From the NCBI GenBank assembly GCA_017507385.1, contig JAFWAX010000042.1, forward strand, positions 1 to 37,654: 37,654 bases of DNA, written 5' to 3'. The stretch is from Bacteroidaceae bacterium. GTDB lineage: Bacteria > Bacteroidota > Bacteroidia > Bacteroidales > Bacteroidaceae. The notes below the pieces were generated by a model. It was not told the origin of the DNA, did no database searches, and saw only the letters and a program-made list of their open reading frames with translations. Position 1 is the first letter of the stretch, and each line of letters begins with the position of its first letter. Positions 31,928 through 37,654 of the stretch are shown here, in pieces. Made by a program: the position numbers and the translations under genes.

Positions 31928-34303
31928 ATGAAACGTTTTTCTATATCACTGCTTCTTTCTATACTGACTGTGTTATCAGTACATGCCTATAAGAAAGAAA
32001 GTATTGACATCAAAGTGAATGGGCAATCACGCAACATGGTTGTATTTACTCCAAATACAACACAAAACAATATGCCATTGATGATTGTTACTCATGGAAT
32101 GAATCAAAATCCTGAGTATCAATACGACAGCGATAAATTTTACAATATCATAGATACAGAAAAGTTTATTGTGGCTTATCTGCGCAGTGATGGCAACACA
32201 TGGGACATTGGCGGCACGAAAGACCAGGACTTTGTGCTTCAGACGATTGACGAGATGAACACAAAGTATGGTATCAACAAAAACCGTGTCTATTGGTCTG
32301 GTTTCTCTATGGGTTCCATGCTGATGTACCACTGCATGGCAAATGTACAAGACAAGATTGCAGCCTTTGCGCCAACCAGCGGTATACAATTCAGCGAAGA
32401 ACCTTGGAAAAAGTGCAAGAAGCCCGTCAATCTGATTCATTGCCACGCTTACGGAGACGATGTCTTCGGCTATGAACAATATGGCATCCACAGCTATGTG
32501 GAAAACATGGCAAAGATGAACAAATATACCAAATATACCAAAACTGCCAACTACAACCCTGGCAGTTGGTATACTGGTGACAAAGAAGTATGGGTGAACG
32601 AGAATAATGGAAGTACTGTTGTACTCTTCTCTTACAATAATGGTGGTCACTGGCCAATGGACGGTAATGCTAAAGAAATCTGGAATTTCTGCAAGAACTA
32701 TAGCTTGCTGACAGTAGAAGAAGAATATGCTCAGACTTATGAGAAAGCTAATTCACTCATCATTGAGTGGAAAGACACACCTGAAATGACTTCCAAAGCA
32801 GCATACACAGGTTTGAAAAATGCTCTAACAACTTATGGATCAGATTATGCTAATAAAGCGAAAGCCATTGCCAAACTAACAGCATATATAGACTTATTTG
32901 AAAAATCAAGCGCTAATATCACTAAAAAAACTGATGGCGGTACCATTGAGCAACCTGAAGGTTTCGACCCAAACTTTCACATTTATCTCTGCTTTGGCCA
33001 GTCAAACATGGAAGGAAATGCTAAAATAGAAGCTCAGGACCGTGTGGGAGTTGACCCACGATTCAAGATGATGGCAGCTGTTAATATGCCTTCTTCATCA
33101 CGAAAAAAGGGAGAATGGTACACTGCATACCCTCCCTTGTGCCGTGACTGGACAGGTCTTACACCATCTGACTATTTTGGCCGTACAATGGTGGAAAATT
33201 TGCCTGAAAGCATTTCTGTGGGAATTATTAACGTATCTGTAGGAGGATGCGCTATTGAACTCTTTGACGAAGAACAGTGCGCAGAATACATTGCAGGTTC
33301 TGCTGATTGGCTGAAAGGTTATTGCAGCGAATATAACAACAATCCCTACCGCACACTTATCACATTAGCAAAGAAAGCACAAACAAAGGGTGTCATCAAG
33401 GGAATTCTTCTTCACCAGGGATGTTCAAACAATACACAGAAAGACTGGCCTATCAAGGTGAAGCGCATCTACCTGAATATGTTGAGAGACCTTGGACTCA
33501 ATGAGTCTGAAACTCCTCTGCTCATTGGTGAGCTTCTTGCACAGCAAATGGGTGGTGTTTGTTGGGGACATAACAGTGTAATTGCCAATACATATACTGT
33601 TATCCCAAATGCACATGTTATTTCTTCTGCTAACTGCCCTGGAGCGGACGATGGTCTCCATTTCACAGCAGAGGGTTACCGAATGATTGGAAAGCGTTAT
33701 GCTGAAAAGATGCTTGAACTGCTTGGTAAGGAAAAGCAAATAGATTTCGATACAACAGAAACTCCTTTCCCATTAACAGCAGATGCCTTCAATCCTTCAT
33801 TATATCTTCAGGGAACATTCTCAAAGGTAGGTACAATTACTTCATTCAAAAGTACTGACAATAATAACTTTGGAGGATGGCGTTACAGCAAGGGATTTGA
33901 CTTTTCTCCTTACAACTATTTGGTTGTAAAATTGATGAGAACAAGTTCAGGTACACCTCTTTTGAAGATTTATGATCAGGACGATTATGCTAAACCATGC
34001 TACAGCTATGAGATGGGTGCAACCAAGACCATAAAAATTGATTTGCGCGACCTCAAGAAAACAGATGGTAAGGCCCTCGACTTGAGCAAAATCTATATGG
34101 TTGGTTTCGAGAATGCTAAAAACTCTGTATATTTAAGTGAAGTATTCTTGTCAATAGATGGAGAAACACCTGCTACAAGCATTTCATCTCTTCTTCCAAA
34201 CCAGAAAGCATCTGAAGACTTCTACGATATATGGGGAAGAAAAGTTAAAAATCCATCAAAAGGCATCTACATTAAAGAAGGCAAGAAATTCTTGTTCAAA
34301 TAA
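31928..34303 (+). CDS. Secreted multidomain esterase: CE1/PHB-depolymerase-like + SGNH (CE6-like) + shared C-terminal module
   Basis: A 791-residue exported protein with signal peptide 1-20 (MKRFSISLLLSILTVLSVHA). Domain 1 (about 22-260) is an alpha/beta hydrolase of the feruloyl/acetyl-esterase, PHB-depolymerase-like kind: GFSMG with Ser127, Asp177 or Asp178 in HAYGDDVF, His241 in GGHWP. A helical spacer follows (about 262-335). Domain 2 (about 348-600) is an SGNH hydrolase of the sialate-O-acetylesterase/CE6 kind: Ser359 in CFGQSNMEG, Asp575 and His578 in DDGLHF. Domain 3 (615-745) is the module shared with the upstream glycosidase, then the secretion-type tail (765-791). Suggests removal of two ester types (for example feruloyl and acetyl) from a decorated plant polysaccharide; exact substrates are inference. 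Confidence 0.87.
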   Translation: MKRFSISLLLSILTVLSVHAYKKESIDIKVNGQSRNMVVFTPNTTQNNMPLMIVTHGMNQNPEYQYDSDKFYNIIDTEKFIVAYLRSDGNTWDIGGTKDQDFVLQTIDEMNTKYGINKNRVYWSGFSMGSMLMYHCMANVQDKIAAFAPTSGIQFSEEPWKKCKKPVNLIHCHAYGDDVFGYEQYGIHSYVENMAKMNKYTKYTKTANYNPGSWYTGDKEVWVNENNGSTVVLFSYNNGGHWPMDGNAKEIWNFCKNYSLLTVEEEYAQTYEKANSLIIEWKDTPEMTSKAAYTGLKNALTTYGSDYANKAKAIAKLTAYIDLFEKSSANITKKTDGGTIEQPEGFDPNFHIYLCFGQSNMEGNAKIEAQDRVGVDPRFKMMAAVNMPSSSRKKGEWYTAYPPLCRDWTGLTPSDYFGRTMVENLPESISVGIINVSVGGCAIELFDEEQCAEYIAGSADWLKGYCSEYNNNPYRTLITLAKKAQTKGVIKGILLHQGCSNNTQKDWPIKVKRIYLNMLRDLGLNESETPLLIGELLAQQMGGVCWGHNSVIANTYTVIPNAHVISSANCPGADDGLHFTAEGYRMIGKRYAEKMLELLGKEKQIDFDTTETPFPLTADAFNPSLYLQGTFSKVGTITSFKSTDNNNFGGWRYSKGFDFSPYNYLVVKLMRTSSGTPLLKIYDQDDYAKPCYSYEMGATKTIKIDLRDLKKTDGKALDLSKIYMVGFENAKNSVYLSEVFLSIDGETPATSISSLLPNQKASEDFYDIWGRKVKNPSKGIYIKEGKKFLFK

Positions 34304-34320
34304 TAACAAGTTGCAAATAC

Positions 34321-34364
34321 AAAAAAAGAGGGGCATAGTCATGTGACTATGCCCCTCTTTTTTT
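34321..34364. terminator. Bidirectional terminator between convergent genes
   Basis: A perfect 21-bp-arm inverted repeat: AAAAAAAGAGGGGCATAGTCA then TG then its complement ending CCCCTCTTTTTTT, with A- and T-runs at both ends. It serves the esterase gene on one strand and the DUF4861 gene on the other. Confidence 0.92.
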
Positions 34365-34374
34365 CTTTATAAAT

Positions 34375-35604
34375 TTACTTTATTTTTATTTTCAAGGGAT
34401 TTTTAGCTTCGATTGATTTCTTGCTTAAATAAGCTTCCCAATCAGTTAAATTTTGAAAAGATGTTTCAGGATTTCTGTCCCATGCGCTACCAAAATAATA
34501 AGTATAAGCTGTTTCTGGCAAATAGGTAACAGTAGCAAGGACATGCCCTATAGCAATACCATTTTCACGCGCTTGATAAGAAGTTTCAATAATTTTATCT
34601 GTATAAAGAAGACCTACATAAATTTTGCCCATTTGTTTCGCAAACTCCTGTCTGTACTTGGCATTATACACACTGGCATCTCCTAAATCTTCATAACCCA
34701 TATAACCCGGAGAAATAACATAGGAAGAAGGATTGCTCTTATGGATAACTGTTCCTGATGCCATCTGAACAGGTTTTGTTAGTCCTTCATAAAAAACAGA
34801 AACACGATTAAAATGACTGCCTGCATCTAAAGAAATAATGCGCGTTTCTTTTACTTTCTCTCCATTATATTCTTGTTCAGGATAAGTGAAACGGACTGTA
34901 AAGCGAAGAGGTCCTTTATCTAAAATTTCGAAAGACTGATAGCATTTGGGCATAAAAAGGCTGCCATCTGTATTCAGAAGCGCATTAGCGCCACCGCCAA
35001 GCGTAGGACCTACAGTATAACAATCCATTCCTTTTCCGTGATCAATATGATAGCTGAAAGCGTTATATACTTGATCTGCCAAATCTTGATAACCTCTTTC
35101 ACTCAACTGACGGCTTACTGAACGCATTTCTTGATTCTGTTCTGAAGCATACCAATAATCAAGCATCAGGTCAGAAGTGCTCTTATTGAAAAGATCGTAA
35201 CCAACAGCTCCACCATGGCCATACACACGATAAGCCACTTTATCATTCTCCCAGCCAAATTCATCCTGACGCTCAACAAAGAGACGTCCTTTCACTTTGG
35301 GTTCATACTCCTGTGGAATACCTGATTTAGCGTAATAGACAGACTTGCCTTTGCCACTCACACCCGCCTGAAATATAATTTTTCCATCCCATGTTATTTG
35401 CGAAGGAATCTCTTTTCCATCAGCATCAATAATAATAACCTGATTACCTTCACCTAATTTATCCTGAATAGCTGAATAGTCTGCCTCCACCATCTCTAAA
35501 CGAGATGATTTAATAGGATTAGATACGGTGATGGTTACTTGGTCAGCAGCATTCATTATCAAAAAAAATAATGAAGCAGTCATAGCTGTAAATGTCTTTT
35601 TCAT
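34375..35604 (-). CDS. Secreted DUF4861-family protein
   Basis: A 409-residue exported protein with a signal peptide (MKKTFTAMTASLFFLIMNAA). I recognise the DUF4861 pattern: VTITVSNPIKSSRLEMVEA near the start, FGWENDKVAYRVYGHG (about 115-130), HIDHGKGMDCYTVGPTLGGG (187-206), LDAGSHFNRV and a C-terminal YYFGSAWDRNP. Proteins of this family are common in Bacteroidota polysaccharide-utilisation loci, especially pectin-related ones, and are suspected carbohydrate-active enzymes; I know of no firm activity to assign. Adjacent to the glycosidase and esterase but on the other strand with its own promoter. Confidence 0.75.
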   Translation of the reverse strand: MKKTFTAMTASLFFLIMNAADQVTITVSNPIKSSRLEMVEADYSAIQDKLGEGNQVIIIDADGKEIPSQITWDGKIIFQAGVSGKGKSVYYAKSGIPQEYEPKVKGRLFVERQDEFGWENDKVAYRVYGHGGAVGYDLFNKSTSDLMLDYWYASEQNQEMRSVSRQLSERGYQDLADQVYNAFSYHIDHGKGMDCYTVGPTLGGGANALLNTDGSLFMPKCYQSFEILDKGPLRFTVRFTYPEQEYNGEKVKETRIISLDAGSHFNRVSVFYEGLTKPVQMASGTVIHKSNPSSYVISPGYMGYEDLGDASVYNAKYRQEFAKQMGKIYVGLLYTDKIIETSYQARENGIAIGHVLATVTYLPETAYTYYFGSAWDRNPETSFQNLTDWEAYLSKKSIEAKNPLKIKIK

Positions 35605-35627
35605 CGGTAGTTAGTATTTATTATCCA

Positions 35628-35658
35628 CAAAGGTATAAAATATGACTTTAATAGCAAA
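35628..35658 (-). promoter_or_regulatory. Promoter of the DUF4861 gene
   Basis: The minus strand has TTTG (35655-35658), exactly 19 bp, then TACCTTTG (35628-35635): an ideal Bacteroidales promoter 24 bp before the ATG. Confidence 0.8.
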
Positions 35659-35670
35659 AGAAAACAATAA

Positions 35671-35708
35671 AAAAAGGTTTCAAAGCTTTTCTACATTGAA
35701 ACCTTTTT
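35671..35708 (-). terminator. Terminator of the groS-groL operon
   Basis: TTGAAACCTTTTT and AAAAAGGTTTCAA arms (13 bp) around a 12-nt loop; on the minus strand it is followed by TTATTGTTTTC. It lies 55 bp past the groL stop and just before the DUF4861 promoter. Confidence 0.85.
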
Positions 35709-35762
35709 CATTCTTATATTGCTTTATCTTCGCATGAAGAATCAATAAACCGCATGATTTTT

Positions 35763-37403
<1,641 letters not shown>

Positions 37404-37407
37404 TTAT

Positions 37408-37654
37408 TTATTTAAGAATAGCCAATACGTCGCTCTGACGCATCATGAGGTATTTCACACCTTCATATTCCAGTTCTGTGCCTGAATACTTTCCGTAGAG
37501 AACCTGGTCACCTACCTTGAGCACCATTTCCTCGTCCTTTGTACCGTTGCCGCAAGCAACAACTTCGCCCTGCAAAGGCTTTTCCTTCGCTGTGTCTGGA
37601 ATGATGATTCCGCCAATAGTCTTTTCTTCAGCAGCCTTAGGGAGTACAAGAACT
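37408..37654 (-). CDS. groS: Co-chaperonin GroES, N-terminus outside the window
   Basis: Eighty-one C-terminal residues are visible. [20 protein letters not shown] matches the mobile-loop region of GroES; the protein continues [29 protein letters not shown] and ends [10 protein letters not shown]. It caps GroEL. The start, about ten residues upstream, lies beyond the window edge, as does the operon promoter. Confidence 0.97.
   Translation of the reverse strand, partial: VLVLPKAAEEKTIGGIIIPDTAKEKPLQGEVVACGNGTKDEEMVLKVGDQVLYGKYSGTELEYEGVKYLMMRQSDVLAILK

Overview
The window looks like a chromosomal segment from a Bacteroidota species of the Prevotella/Segatella type. The evidence is Bacteroidales-type promoters (TTTG-N19-TAnnTTTG, with perfect examples at 23976-24006 and 35628-35658), a near absence of Shine-Dalgarno sequences, a single-chain PurL, a PadR/PspC pair of the Bacteroidales kind, DUF4861, and secreted enzymes with the 'GIYI...GKK.L.K' C-terminal tail common in Prevotella. 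I see no rRNA, tRNA, CRISPR array or phage.

Layout. (1) 1-3059: the 3' end of a large surface protein, then lgt and ychF on the minus strand. (2) 3307-14313: a plus-strand run of seven tightly spaced genes: purL, two half-size chromate-type permeases, an M16 peptidase, a PfkB sugar kinase, a DEAD-box RNA helicase and an unusual peptidase C26 / membrane dipeptidase fusion. (3) 14413-27004, mostly minus strand: a complete export system with its own regulator. It comprises an ABC ATPase, four FtsX/MacB-type permeases forming two related pairs, a histidine kinase, an NtrC-type (sigma-54 activator) response regulator, a HlyD/MacA-like adaptor and a TolC-like outer-membrane factor. (4) 27152-29472: a PadR repressor and a PspC-domain membrane protein. 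(5) 30030-35604: a secreted GH5-like glycosidase, a three-part CE1-like/CE6-like esterase sharing its C-terminal module, and a convergent DUF4861 protein. (6) 35763-37654: groL and the 3' part of groS.

The most interesting part is the export system. The tolC-hlyD operon and the ABC operon each carry an almost identical regulatory block: a sigma-54-like promoter (TTTGGCACGT-N-TTTTGT) and, upstream, two palindromes of the form TGTYC-N6-GRACA. By my count the proximal palindrome is centred near -77 and the distal one near -98 in both blocks. The regulator and kinase genes lie between the two operons and are read from an ordinary housekeeping promoter. The simplest reading is a dedicated two-component/sigma-54 circuit that switches on all parts of one tripartite MacAB-TolC-like exporter. 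Its substrate cannot be told from sequence.

The intergenic regions are full of repeats: a six-copy dispersed family (one copy translated as the linker of the response regulator), a pair of long direct repeats at the two ends of the ABC transcript, a 195-bp MITE-like element with matching 7-bp direct repeats, and two terminators of one conserved structure. All identifications come from reading the sequence; no database search was run.
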